Source: Oscillospiraceae bacterium
GTDB taxonomy: Bacteria; Bacillota; Clostridia; Oscillospirales; Ruminococcaceae
Direction of reading: 5' to 3'
Length of the DNA: 10,996 bases
NCBI GenBank assembly: GCA_019423445.1
Contig: JAHZBJ010000062.1
Coordinates: 1 to 10,996 of the forward strand
The notes under the pieces are model-generated. The model had not been told where the DNA came from and ran no database searches. It saw only the letters and a program-made list of their open reading frames with translations. The translations under genes and the position numbers were made by a program. Positions 1 through 7,661 of the stretch are shown one piece after another (the stretch's first letter is position 1; each line of letters begins with the position of its first letter).

Positions 1-51
<51 letters not shown>

Positions 52-95
52 ATATTCACTCACATAACAAATTGCTTTCCACAGGGTGCTTAGCT

Positions 96-124
96 ATTAT
101 AGCACATCCAAAAAACAAATGCAA
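96..124 (-). promoter_or_regulatory. sigma-A-type promoter for tRNA-fMet
   Basis: On the minus strand a TTGCAT -35 box (119-124) is followed after 17 bases by a perfect TATAAT -10 box (96-101). Transcription would start near 89, leaving a leader of roughly 38 nt before the mature tRNA 5' end at 51. It sits just past the U-tract of the terminator of the upstream small gene, so the tRNA looks independently transcribed. Confidence 0.8.
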
Positions 125-140
125 GGGCTAATTTTTGCAG

Positions 141-181
141 AAAAACCACGAAAAGGTCCCGGGGGACCAGCCCCCGGGACC
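141..181 (-). terminator. intrinsic terminator of the small acidic membrane protein gene
   Basis: A perfect 11-bp GC-rich stem pairs 155-165 with 171-181 around a 5-base loop. On the minus strand it is followed by TTTTCGTGGTTTTT (141-154). It lies 16 bases past the stop of the 77-residue ORF and before the tRNA promoter. Confidence 0.85.
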
Positions 182-197
182 CTGAGGATCAATCCGG

Positions 198-431
198 TTA
201 TTCCTCCACCTCGTCGGCGGGAGCCTCTGCGGGTTCTTCGGGGGCATCCTCTCCGGAGATGTCCTCGCCGTCCTCGCAGCCGCATTCATCGTCATAGTAC
301 TCCATCAGATCGTCGTCCAGGTCGTCGCAAAGGGCGCAGCTGCGGCGCTTGAAATAAGCGATAAGAGCCACCAGCAGGCCAACGATGGAAACCAGCAGGG
401 CGATAACGGAAATGATCGTGCCTTTACGCAT
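198..431 (-). CDS. small single-pass membrane protein with cysteine-rich, strongly acidic C-terminal tail (unknown function)
   Basis: This 77-residue protein was not matched to a named family. It starts MRKG, has one hydrophobic segment at about residues 5-27, then KRR (28-30), which by the positive-inside rule would put the tail in the cytoplasm if the segment is a signal anchor; with Arg/Lys at both ends the orientation is uncertain. The tail carries a CxxC pair (C32, C35) and a CxC pair (C50, C52) within Asp/Glu-rich sequence, and ends in a Glu/Pro/Ala-rich stretch. The start is supported by a near-perfect AAGGAGGT site about 9 bases upstream. It forms a one-gene unit with promoter at 471-499 and terminator at 141-181. 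The cysteine pairs could bind metal or be redox active, but this is inference. Short basic, hydrophobic and acidic segments make a real gene likely despite the size. Confidence 0.8.
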   Translation of the reverse strand: MRKGTIISVIALLVSIVGLLVALIAYFKRRSCALCDDLDDDLMEYYDDECGCEDGEDISGEDAPEEPAEAPADEVEE

Positions 432-470
432 GTCCGGTCAACCTCCTTGTTTTGTCCCGTGTATCTTTTT

Positions 471-499
471 ATTATATTACCAAACAGCCGAAATAACAA
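471..499 (-). promoter_or_regulatory. promoter of the small acidic membrane protein gene
   Basis: Minus-strand TTGTTA (494-499), 17-base spacer, then TATAAT (471-476). The predicted start lies near 464, giving a short leader that contains the AAGGAGGT ribosome site. It begins right after the hairpin ending the gpmI unit (503-524), so the gene is probably transcribed separately from glycolysis. Confidence 0.75.
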
Positions 500-502
500 C
501 CA

Positions 503-524
503 TCCGGAGAAAATTTCCTCCGGA
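503..524 (-). terminator. probable weak intrinsic terminator after gpmI
   Basis: A 7-bp inverted repeat (TCCGGAG, 503-509, with CTCCGGA, 518-524) lies 8 bases past the gpmI stop. On the minus strand the sequence after it is T-rich (ATGGTTGTTATTT) but interrupted, so termination may be incomplete and some readthrough into the 77-codon gene is possible. Confidence 0.5.
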
Positions 525-532
525 GCGCATTC

Positions 533-2053
533 TCAATGCGCCAGGAGGGAGACGCCGTCCATCTCGGGAGGCTGGGGGAGCCCCAGGATCTCCAGCATGG
601 TGGGGGCGATGTCCGCCAGGCGACCGCCCTCCCGAAGGGCCGAAGCGCCGGCTCCTACCGCCACAAAGGGCACAGGGTTGGTGGTGTGGGCGGTGAAAGG
701 CTTCCCGTCCGGCTCATACATCTGGTCGGCATTGCCGTGGTCCGCGGTGATCAGGGCGGTGCCCCCCAGCTCCAGGATCTTCTCCACCACCCGGCCCACG
801 CAGGTGTCCACCGCTTCCACCGCCTTGACGGCGGCGTCGAAAACGCCGGTATGGCCCACCATGTCGCAGTTGGCGTAGTTGAGGATGATGACGTCGTACT
901 TTCCGCTTTCCAGACGGGAGATCACCTCGTCGGTGACTTCAAAGGCGCTCATTTCCGGTTTCAGGTCGTAGGTAGCCACCTTGGGGGAGGGGATCAGAGC
1001 CCGATCTTCCCCAGGGCAGGGGGCCTCAACGCCGCCGTTGAAGAAAAAGGTGACATGGTCGTATTTCTCCGTCTCGGCGATGCGCAGCTGGGTCAGGCCG
1101 TGGTCGGAGATGTACTGGCCGAAGGTGTTCTGGAGGGACTGGGGCCGGAAGGCCACCTGGACCCCGGGCATGGTGGCGTCGTACTGGGTCATGCATACGT
1201 AGTACAGGGGGAAGCACCCCTTCTCCCGCTCAAAGCCGGAGAAGTCCGGGTCGGTGAGGGTCCGGGTGATCTCCCGGGCCCGGTCGGGGCGGAAGTTGGC
1301 AAAAACCACCGAATCCCCGGGGGCGATGCGCCCAGCGGGGTTGCAGACAGCGGGGACCACAAACTCGTCGGTAACTCCGGCGGCGTAGGACTCCTCCATC
1401 ACCCGGATGGGGTCGGCCTGGATGGTGCCCCGGCCATTTACCATGGCGTCATAGGCCTTCTGGACCCGCTCCCAGCGGTTGTCCCGGTCCATGGCGTAGT
1501 ACCGGCCGGAGATGGTGGCGATGGACCCTACCCCCAGCCGCCGGGTCTCCTCCAGAAGCTGGGCCACATAGTCCTTCCCCGAGGTGGGGGGGACGTCCCG
1601 GCCGTCCATGAAGCAGTGGAGGTAGACCTTCTCAAGGCCGTGGCGGCGGGCCAGTTCCAGCAGGCCGAAAATGTGGCGGATATGGCTGTGGACGCCGCCG
1701 TCGGAGAGCAGCCCCAGAATATGGAAGGCGGACCCGGCCTGTTTGCAGTTCTCCACCGCCCCAAGAAGGGCTTCATTCTGGAAGAAGTCCCCGTCGGTGA
1801 TGGACTTGGTGATCCGGGTCAGCTCCTGGTAGACGATGCGGCCGGCGCCGATGTTGGTGTGGCCCACCTCGGAGTTGCCCATCTGGCCCTCCGGCAGGCC
1901 CACGTCCATCCCGGAAGCCCCGATGTCGGTGCGGGGGTTCTGGGAGAAGATACGGTCCAGGTTGGGCTTTTTGGCGGCATGGATGGCGTTGCCGTAGTCC
2001 TCCCGGCGGTCGCCGAAGCCGTCCATAATAATCAGTGCAAGCGGTTTTTTCAT
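533..2053 (-). CDS. gpmI: 2,3-bisphosphoglycerate-independent phosphoglycerate mutase
   Basis: This cytosolic, Mn-dependent enzyme interconverts 3-phosphoglycerate and 2-phosphoglycerate. The 506-residue length is normal for GpmI. Family landmarks are visible: the N-terminal metal-ligand motif LIIMDGFG with D11, the catalytic serine S61 in GQMGNSEVGHTN, a DGRDVPP motif, a DRDNRWERV segment, and the C-terminal metal site DHGNADQM followed by HTTNPVPF. The open frame extends 46 codons further upstream, but I chose the ATG at 2053 because the alkaline-phosphatase fold starts at MKKPLALIIMDG and an AAGGAG site lies 9 bases before it; the upstream stretch reads as low-complexity Pro/Ala sequence. 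It is the last gene of the pgk operon, 103 bases after tpiA with no clear terminator between them. No enolase follows, which is often the next gene in other Firmicutes. Confidence 0.97.
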   Translation of the reverse strand: MKKPLALIIMDGFGDRREDYGNAIHAAKKPNLDRIFSQNPRTDIGASGMDVGLPEGQMGNSEVGHTNIGAGRIVYQELTRITKSITDGDFFQNEALLGAVENCKQAGSAFHILGLLSDGGVHSHIRHIFGLLELARRHGLEKVYLHCFMDGRDVPPTSGKDYVAQLLEETRRLGVGSIATISGRYYAMDRDNRWERVQKAYDAMVNGRGTIQADPIRVMEESYAAGVTDEFVVPAVCNPAGRIAPGDSVVFANFRPDRAREITRTLTDPDFSGFEREKGCFPLYYVCMTQYDATMPGVQVAFRPQSLQNTFGQYISDHGLTQLRIAETEKYDHVTFFFNGGVEAPCPGEDRALIPSPKVATYDLKPEMSAFEVTDEVISRLESGKYDVIILNYANCDMVGHTGVFDAAVKAVEAVDTCVGRVVEKILELGGTALITADHGNADQMYEPDGKPFTAHTTNPVPFVAVGAGASALREGGRLADIAPTMLEILGLPQPPEMDGVSLLAH

Positions 2054-2156
2054 AAGCAGGTTCTCCTTGCCCGGGGACGCCCTCCAGGGGAATCCGGCAG
2101 AAGCGTCCGGGTTGTTTTTGATATGGCCCAGTGGGGGCCTGATGGCCGCCGGGGTC

Positions 2157-2927
<771 letters not shown>

Positions 2928-2969
2928 GGTTCCACTTCCTTTTCGGTATTTTCTGGGATTTCCCGGAGC

Positions 2970-3593
2970 TCAGAAACCGGGAGCGCCCGGCCCCGGGGGC
3001 GGCGGACCCCAGGCGGGGATGCCGCTGCCGGGTTGGTTGTATTTGGGCTGGGACTGCCACCCCGGACCGGTGACCGAGAAGGGTACCCGGTTCCGGAGGA
3101 AAAAGAGGATAATGGCCGGGGCCAGGGTGTGGAACAGCACCGACACCACGGTCAGGGCCGTCTCATTCCCTGGGGAATAGTCCCGCCAGAGGTGAAACAG
3201 GGCGATACAGCTCACCACCAGGGACGCCAGGGAGGCCAGGGAAGCCAGGGTTGAGATCCACTCCCCGGCGTAAAGGCTCCCTGCAAGGAAGGTCAGGCTT
3301 ATCATTCCCAGGGCGGGGGCAAGGGCGGACAGAACAGGCAGGAGCACGGCGAAGTTCCACCGCTTTCCCCGCCAGACCCAGAGGGCCCGGTCGCAGAGGC
3401 CCCCCAGAAGGTAGTCCCGGGCAATGGGGATCCACGCCAGCCAGGGCCGGGGCATCCCGGCGTTCTGGGCCATCCGGGAAAGTCCCAGGCTCCCCAGGAT
3501 GTAACCGGCCAGCCATACCGCTGCCAGCACCCCCAGAATGCCCAGCAGCACCGCGCCCACAAGGTTTAGCAACACAATGCTGAAACCGGCCAT
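2970..3593 (-). CDS. polytopic membrane protein, paralogue of the adjacent upstream gene (unknown function)
   Basis: The product is 207 residues long. Hydrophobic segments lie at about 5-33, 81-105, 114-134 and 147-166, suggesting four transmembrane helices. A conserved block LGLSRMAQNAGMPRPWLAWIP follows the first helix and a block WRDYSPGN precedes the last; both recur in the neighbour gene, so the two are tandem paralogues. The C-terminal tail from about 176 is short and Pro/Gly-rich. An AAAGGA site lies 8 bases before the ATG, and the gene begins 27 bases after its paralogue's stop, so they are co-transcribed. The 'WLAxIP' pattern resembles uncharacterised membrane proteins common in Clostridia (recollection, not a search). 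No catalytic motif is evident. Its place between pgk and tpiA suggests co-expression with glycolysis but does not prove a metabolic role. Confidence 0.85.
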   Translation of the reverse strand: MAGFSIVLLNLVGAVLLGILGVLAAVWLAGYILGSLGLSRMAQNAGMPRPWLAWIPIARDYLLGGLCDRALWVWRGKRWNFAVLLPVLSALAPALGMISLTFLAGSLYAGEWISTLASLASLASLVVSCIALFHLWRDYSPGNETALTVVSVLFHTLAPAIILFFLRNRVPFSVTGPGWQSQPKYNQPGSGIPAWGPPPPGPGAPGF

Positions 3594-3620
3594 AAGGATT
3601 CCTTTCCGGGGCGGGGGACT

Positions 3621-4532
3621 TTACAGCTCCGGCCCCTGGTTGTTGTTGGAGTTTCCGCTGCCCAGATCCGGCCCGCCCTCCTCATGGGAGGGTGTCCCGG
3701 AAGTCCCGGGAGCAGCGGGGGAGCTGTACTGCTGGGGATGGTTGGGATCATAGCCGCCCCCCATGTTGTTGAAGTTGGGAGGGGGATAGGCGCCGGGCCC
3801 CGGTGCATAGTCCCCGGGGCGGGTGGTGTAGGAACCTCCCGGCTGGGGCCCCTGGCCGGGGTAGCCTCCCTGATAGCCGGAATATCCCTGGTTGGGATAC
3901 CCCTGGTAGCCGCCGTATCCTCCCTGGGGCCCGTAGCCGGGCTGCTGAGGCGGGTTCTGGGGCCACTGATGGTACTTGTCGTACTTGGGACGGCCGTAGG
4001 GATAGGTGCCGAAGCCGGTCACCGAGACAGGAACGACGTTCATCACCACCAGCAGGAAGATCCAGTAGATGCTGAAAACCACACCCAGGATGGTGAAAAG
4101 GACGGCGTTGTCCGGAGCGTAGTCCTTAAAGATGTAGTAGAGGCTGTAGATATAGACGATGGCCGCGGCGATGGAAAGGATTGCGCAGAAGATGACGGCC
4201 AGGCCGATGATGAAGTAGATGCCGTCGCTTCCGCTGGTCCCCAGGGAGAGGATGATCATCAGCAGCACCAGGCTGGTGATGATCCCCTGAAGCAGGAGGT
4301 TCCAGAAGGCCAGACGGCGCTGCCGGCCGGTGTAGGTGAACACCGCCCGTTCCGCCAGCAGGCCGGTGATATAGCCGTTCCCCACAGGGATGAAGGCCAG
4401 CCAGGCCCCGGGGATGCCGGCGTGCCGGGCCATCCGGTAAAGGCCAAACTGGGAGAGGACATAGATCCCCAGCAGAAAAACCAGGTAGATCAGGAGAACT
4501 ACCCCTGCCATTGCAAAACCCATTGCTACCAT
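3621..4532 (-). CDS. polytopic membrane protein with long Gly/Tyr/Pro/Gln-rich C-terminal tail (unknown function)
   Basis: The 303-residue product has four predicted membrane segments (about 5-27, 76-98, 104-128, 142-166). The block FGLYRMARHAGIPGAWLAFIP follows helix 1 and FKDYAPDN precedes helix 4, and VVPVSVTG closes the membrane domain, each matching the downstream paralogue. Residues 175-303 are a low-complexity tail with repeated GGY, YQGY and GYPGQG steps, then an acidic SHEEGGPDLGSG stretch and an Asn run. Such tails are usually disordered and in other proteins support self-association or surface contacts; that role here is inference. The ATG at 4532 has AGAAAGGA 9 bases upstream; an alternative ATG four codons in has no better site. 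It lies 139 bases after pgk. Confidence 0.87.
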   Translation of the reverse strand: MVAMGFAMAGVVLLIYLVFLLGIYVLSQFGLYRMARHAGIPGAWLAFIPVGNGYITGLLAERAVFTYTGRQRRLAFWNLLLQGIITSLVLLMIILSLGTSGSDGIYFIIGLAVIFCAILSIAAAIVYIYSLYYIFKDYAPDNAVLFTILGVVFSIYWIFLLVVMNVVPVSVTGFGTYPYGRPKYDKYHQWPQNPPQQPGYGPQGGYGGYQGYPNQGYSGYQGGYPGQGPQPGGSYTTRPGDYAPGPGAYPPPNFNNMGGGYDPNHPQQYSSPAAPGTSGTPSHEEGGPDLGSGNSNNNQGPEL

Positions 4533-4671
4533 TCTTCACGATCCTTTCTGTCTGCCCATGCCGGGGCCTGGGAGGCTCTGGGTGGGCTTTTCTCATTTCT
4601 CTCATTCTCACAAAGGGCCGGGTCCGGGCTGCCGTCCGTCCCCGGCCCAGGGGCTCTCTGGACCCCTGTGG

Positions 4672-5886
4672 TTACTTTTTGTCTGCAATAGCCGCGATGC
4701 CGGGAAGGACCTTCCCTTCCAGGTACTCCAGGGAGGCGCCGCCTCCGGTGGAGATGTGGGTCATCTTGTCGGCATAGCCCAGCTGCATCACCGCAGCGGC
4801 GCTGTCTCCGCCGCCGATGACGGTGACGGCGTCAGTCTCTGCCAGAGCCTTGGCCACGGCGTCGGTGCCGCCCCGGAGGACGGGGTTCTCAAAGACCCCC
4901 ATGGGGCCGTTCCACACCACGGTTTTGGCCTCTTTGGCCGCTTTGGCGAAAAGCTCCTGGGTCTTGGGGCCGATGTCCAGACCCATCATGTCTGCCGGGA
5001 TCTTGTCGGAATCCACCACCCGGGTTTCCACCGGGGCGTCGATGGGATCCGGGAAGGAGGCGGCCACCACGGTATCCACCGGCAGCAGCAGCTTTACCCC
5101 TTTGTCCCGGGCCTTCTGGAGCATCTGGCCGCAGTAGTCCACCTTTTCGTCGTCCACCAGGGAGGTGCCCACCTCCAGGCCCTGGGCCTTGAGGAAGGTG
5201 TAGGCCATGCCGCCGCCGATGATCAGGGTGTCCACCTTGTTCAGCAGGTTCTCAATAACGCTGAGCTTATCCGCCACCTTGGCGCCCCCCAGGATGGCCA
5301 GGAAGGGCCGCTGGGGATCCTCCACGGCGTTGCCCAGATACTGAATCTCTTTCTGCATCAGGTAGCCCACAGCGGTCTCCTTGACAAGGGAGGCCACCCC
5401 CACGGTGGAGCAGTGGGCCCGGTGGCAGGAGCCGAAGGCGTCGTCCACGTAGACGTCGCAGAGGGCCGCCAGCTCCCGGCTGAAGGCTTCCTCGTTTTTG
5501 GTTTCTTCCTTGCGGAACCGGGTGTTCTGGAGGAGGATGACATCCCCGTCCTTCATGGCCGCTGCGGCGGCCTGGGCCTTGGGGCCGGCCACCAGATCAT
5601 CGTCCACAAAGGTCACAGGCCGGCCCAGCAGCTCCGAAAGCCGCACCGCCACAGGGGCCAGGCTGAACTTTGCCTCGGGGCCGTTCTTGGGTTTGCCCAG
5701 GTGGGAGCAGAGGATCAGTCGTCCTCCCTGATCCAGGAGGTAGCGGAGGGTGGGCAGGGCCGCGGTGATGCGGTTGTCGTTGGTGATGACCCCATCCTTC
5801 ATCGGGACGTTGAAGTCGCACCGGACCAGCACCCGCTTTCCGGCCACGGAGAGGTCTTCGATGGTGACTTTGTTGTAAGCGATCAT
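4672..5886 (-). CDS. pgk: phosphoglycerate kinase
   Basis: This cytosolic enzyme transfers the acyl phosphate of 1,3-bisphosphoglycerate to ADP, giving ATP and 3-phosphoglycerate. The 404-residue protein shows the PGK signature VLVRCDFNVPM (about 19-29), the SHLGKP substrate loop (61-66), the FGSCHRAHCST segment, ILGGAKVADKL in the nucleotide domain, VWNGPMGVFE, and the C-terminal GGGDSAAAV glycine-rich motif (about 358) followed by HISTGGGASLEYLEG. An in-frame ATG three codons upstream (5895) would overlap the AAAGGA ribosome site, so the ATG at 5886, spaced 8 bases from it, is preferred. It is the first gene of the operon. No gap gene precedes it, unlike the common gap-pgk order; the promoter is directly upstream. 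Confidence 0.98.
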   Translation of the reverse strand: MIAYNKVTIEDLSVAGKRVLVRCDFNVPMKDGVITNDNRITAALPTLRYLLDQGGRLILCSHLGKPKNGPEAKFSLAPVAVRLSELLGRPVTFVDDDLVAGPKAQAAAAAMKDGDVILLQNTRFRKEETKNEEAFSRELAALCDVYVDDAFGSCHRAHCSTVGVASLVKETAVGYLMQKEIQYLGNAVEDPQRPFLAILGGAKVADKLSVIENLLNKVDTLIIGGGMAYTFLKAQGLEVGTSLVDDEKVDYCGQMLQKARDKGVKLLLPVDTVVAASFPDPIDAPVETRVVDSDKIPADMMGLDIGPKTQELFAKAAKEAKTVVWNGPMGVFENPVLRGGTDAVAKALAETDAVTVIGGGDSAAAVMQLGYADKMTHISTGGGASLEYLEGKVLPGIAAIADKK

Positions 5887-5994
5887 AATGTTCATCCTTT
5901 CTGCCCGGAGAGCCCGGGCGGCACGGAAAACTGATTTTCCTCCCGGGGCGGCTTAGAGAGCCGATTTTTTGCTTTTCCGCAGGGGAGGATTTTC
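5887..5994 (-). promoter_or_regulatory. structured 5' leader of the pgk operon with ribosome site
   Basis: The leader predicted from the promoter at 6001-6029 is about 110 nt. It can form three local hairpins: 5-bp CGGCT/AGCCG (5949-5963), perfect 6-bp GGAAAA/TTTTCC with a 4-base loop (5925-5940), and 6-bp GCCCGG/CCGGGC with a 5-base loop (5903-5919). The last ends 2 bases before the AAAGGA ribosome site (5895-5900). None is followed by a T-run on the minus strand, so none is a standard terminator. Several CCCGGG segments could pair alternatively. It matches no riboswitch class that I recognise. Confidence 0.5.
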
Positions 5995-6000
5995 CACTTT

Positions 6001-6029
6001 ATTGTACCCCATCAGGCCCTTGGTTGCAA
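6001..6029 (-). promoter_or_regulatory. promoter of the pgk-tpiA-gpmI operon
   Basis: On the minus strand TTGCAA (6024-6029) is separated by 17 bases from TACAAT (6001-6006). Five of six -10 bases and four of six -35 bases match consensus. The start would be near 5994. It is divergent from the glycerate kinase promoter at 6164-6192; the 134 bases between the two (6030-6163) show no ORF or hairpin I could support. Confidence 0.75.
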
Positions 6030-6163
6030 GGGATTTCCCGGAGAAAAGGGCGGCGCCCCCAGCTTTTTGTCAAGGATTTATCAAACGTTTGGGAGGAAGT
6101 CCGTTCCGCTGGATAGTATGCCCAATCATCTGGGGGAAATGGCGGTGGAGGAAATGGGAGGCC

Positions 6164-6192
6164 TTGCCCGGGGGATTCTTTTTTCTTATAAT
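6164..6192 (+). promoter_or_regulatory. promoter of the glycerate 2-kinase gene
   Basis: TTGCCC (6164-6169), 17-base spacer, perfect TATAAT (6187-6192). The predicted start near 6199 gives a leader of about 50 nt that begins just before the GC-rich hairpin at 6210-6231. This excludes the alternative ATG at 6195 as a start, since that codon would lie at or before the transcription start. Confidence 0.75.
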
Positions 6193-6209
6193 AAATGAAG
6201 GAAAAAGAA

Positions 6210-6231
6210 CGCCCGCCTTTTCCGGCGGGCG
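6210..6231. other. perfect 8-bp GC hairpin in the glycerate kinase leader, terminator-like on the opposite strand
   Basis: CGCCCGCC (6210-6217) pairs with GGCGGGCG (6224-6231) around a 6-base loop. On the plus strand it lies near the mRNA 5' end and is followed at once by the G-rich ribosome site (6231-6241), so it may tune translation or protect the 5' end. On the minus strand it is followed by TTCTTTTTCC, giving it the form of an intrinsic terminator, though no minus-strand gene lies upstream. It may block antisense transcription from entering the divergent region. Confidence 0.5.
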
Positions 6232-6248
6232 GGGAGGGGGGACTTCAA

Positions 6249-7487
6249 ATGACGCTGCGGCAGGACGCGGACGCCATCATCGGAGAGGCCATCCGTGGAG
6301 TGATGCCCGGGGAAGCGGTGAGCCGGGCCCTGGCGGGCCGCTCCTTCGGGCCGGGGCGGCTGGCGCTGCTGGCTGTGGGAAAAGCCGCCTGGGAGATGGC
6401 CCGTGCCGCCTGGGAGGCCCTGGGACCCCAGATCGGGGAGGGTTTGGTGATCACCAAATATGGCCATGCCCGGGGACCCATCGGGGGATTCCGGATCCGG
6501 GAGGCAGGGCATCCGGTGCCGGACGGGGCATCCTTTGCCGCCACCCGGGAGGCTGTGCTCCTGGCGGAAGGGCTGGGGGAAGGGGATACCCTTCTCTTCC
6601 TCCTTTCCGGGGGCGGGTCCGCCCTCTTTGAGGAGCCTCTCATCCCTCCGGAGGAGCTGGAGGACGTCACCCGGCAGCTGCTGGCTTCGGGGGCGGACAT
6701 TGTGGAGATGAACACGGTGCGCAAGCGCCTTTCCGCCGTAAAAGGGGGGCGTTTCGCCCGGATCTGCGCCCCGGCCAGAGTGGTTTCGGTGGTCCTTTCG
6801 GACATTCTGGGGGACCCCCTGGATATGATCGCCTCCGGTCCCGCCGCTCCGGACCCCTCCACCTGCGCCCAGGCCCTGGCGGTGGCGGAGCGGTACGGAC
6901 TGGCCCTCTCCCCCCGGGCCAGGGAGCTGCTGGGGGAGGAGACCCCTAAGGAGCTGGACAATGTGGAGGCCCATATCACCGGCAGCGTCCGGGAGCTCTG
7001 CGCCGGGGCGGCCGCCGCAGCCAGGGCTCTGGGCTACCGCCCGGTGATCCTCACCGACTGCCTCTGCTGTCAGGCTCGGGAGGCGGGGAGCTTCCTGGCC
7101 TCGGTGGCCAGGTACCACCAGGGGGAGGGAAGCCCGGTGGCCTTTATCGCCGGGGGGGAGACGGTGGTTCGCCTCACCGGCGGCGGAAAAGGGGGCCGTA
7201 ACCAGGAATTGGCTCTGGCCGCCGCCCAGGGGATCGCAGGTCTCCGGGATACCGCTGTCTTTTCGGTGGGTTCCGACGGCACTGACGGCACTACCGACGC
7301 CGCCGGAGGCTATGTGGACGGCGCCACCCGGGACCGCCTGGCGGAGCAGGGGGTGGATATTGACCGCTCCCTCCGGGAGAACGACTCCTACCATGCTCTG
7401 GAGAAGGTTGGGGGTTTGATTATGACCGGGGCCACCGGTACCAATGTCAACGACGTCAGCGTGGTGTTGATCCGCAAAGCCAGGTGA
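6249..7487 (+). CDS. glycerate 2-kinase, MOFRL/TtuD (GckA) family
   Basis: This enzyme phosphorylates D-glycerate with ATP to give 2-phosphoglycerate, which enters lower glycolysis. The 412-residue protein shows the family pattern: LLAVGKAAWEMA near the N-terminus, VITKYGHA, EAGHPVPD, the glycine-rich FLLSGGGSALFEEP loop, the VRKRLSAVKGGRFA block, VVLSDILGDPLDMIASGP, and the C-terminal MOFRL region with GGETVVRL, GKGGRNQELALAAA and SVGSDGTDGTTDAAGG. I start at ATG 6249 (MTLRQDADA) because a GGAGGGG site lies just upstream; an in-frame ATG 18 codons earlier lies at the promoter. It was once named hydroxypyruvate reductase in some annotations. Its product is the substrate or product of GpmI, encoded in the divergent operon, so both units feed the same pool. 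Confidence 0.94.
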   Translation: MTLRQDADAIIGEAIRGVMPGEAVSRALAGRSFGPGRLALLAVGKAAWEMARAAWEALGPQIGEGLVITKYGHARGPIGGFRIREAGHPVPDGASFAATREAVLLAEGLGEGDTLLFLLSGGGSALFEEPLIPPEELEDVTRQLLASGADIVEMNTVRKRLSAVKGGRFARICAPARVVSVVLSDILGDPLDMIASGPAAPDPSTCAQALAVAERYGLALSPRARELLGEETPKELDNVEAHITGSVRELCAGAAAAARALGYRPVILTDCLCCQAREAGSFLASVARYHQGEGSPVAFIAGGETVVRLTGGGKGGRNQELALAAAQGIAGLRDTAVFSVGSDGTDGTTDAAGGYVDGATRDRLAEQGVDIDRSLRENDSYHALEKVGGLIMTGATGTNVNDVSVVLIRKAR

Positions 7488-7507
7488 TTCCCCGGGCCCC
7501 CGGGGAA
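7488..7507 (+). terminator. GC-rich hairpin after glycerate kinase, no T-run
   Basis: TTCCCCGG pairs with CCGGGGAA around GCCC, starting at the base after the stop codon. A second small stem (CCCC 7514-7517 with GGGG 7521-7524) follows. Neither is followed by a T-run, so this may be an inefficient terminator or an mRNA 3'-end stabiliser, with possible readthrough into the next gene. Confidence 0.4.
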
Positions 7508-7510
7508 GGG

Positions 7511-7539
7511 CTGCCCCGCCGGGGGAAAAGTGGTATTAT
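7511..7539 (+). promoter_or_regulatory. possible extended -10 promoter for the 105-residue protein
   Basis: TATTAT (7534-7539) is directly preceded by TGG, an extended -10 motif, with a poor -35 box CTGCCC (7511-7516) 17 bases upstream. The predicted leader (about 115 nt) contains a 7-bp stem pairing GCGGCCC (7600-7606) with GGGCCGC (7624-7630). Readthrough from the glycerate kinase gene is an alternative. Confidence 0.4.
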
Positions 7540-7661
7540 AAGGTTTAGGATTGCCCAGAGGTACAGGGAAGGGGGCGGATCCTCCGGGAAAGCCCGGCGG
7601 CGGCCCACCTGCGGTTGTCCGGAGGGCCGCTGGCCTCTGAGATTGGAGATGGAGGAAGAAA

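Noticed and set aside
4620..4671. Terminator between pgk and the first membrane gene
   Set aside because: A CAGGGG/CCCCTG stem is present just after the pgk stop, but no T-run follows on the minus strand, so the operon likely continues.
6186..7394. 402-residue minus-strand frame opposite glycerate kinase
   Set aside because: The plus frame has full family motifs from end to end; the minus frame is Gly/Pro/Arg/His-rich and unmatched.
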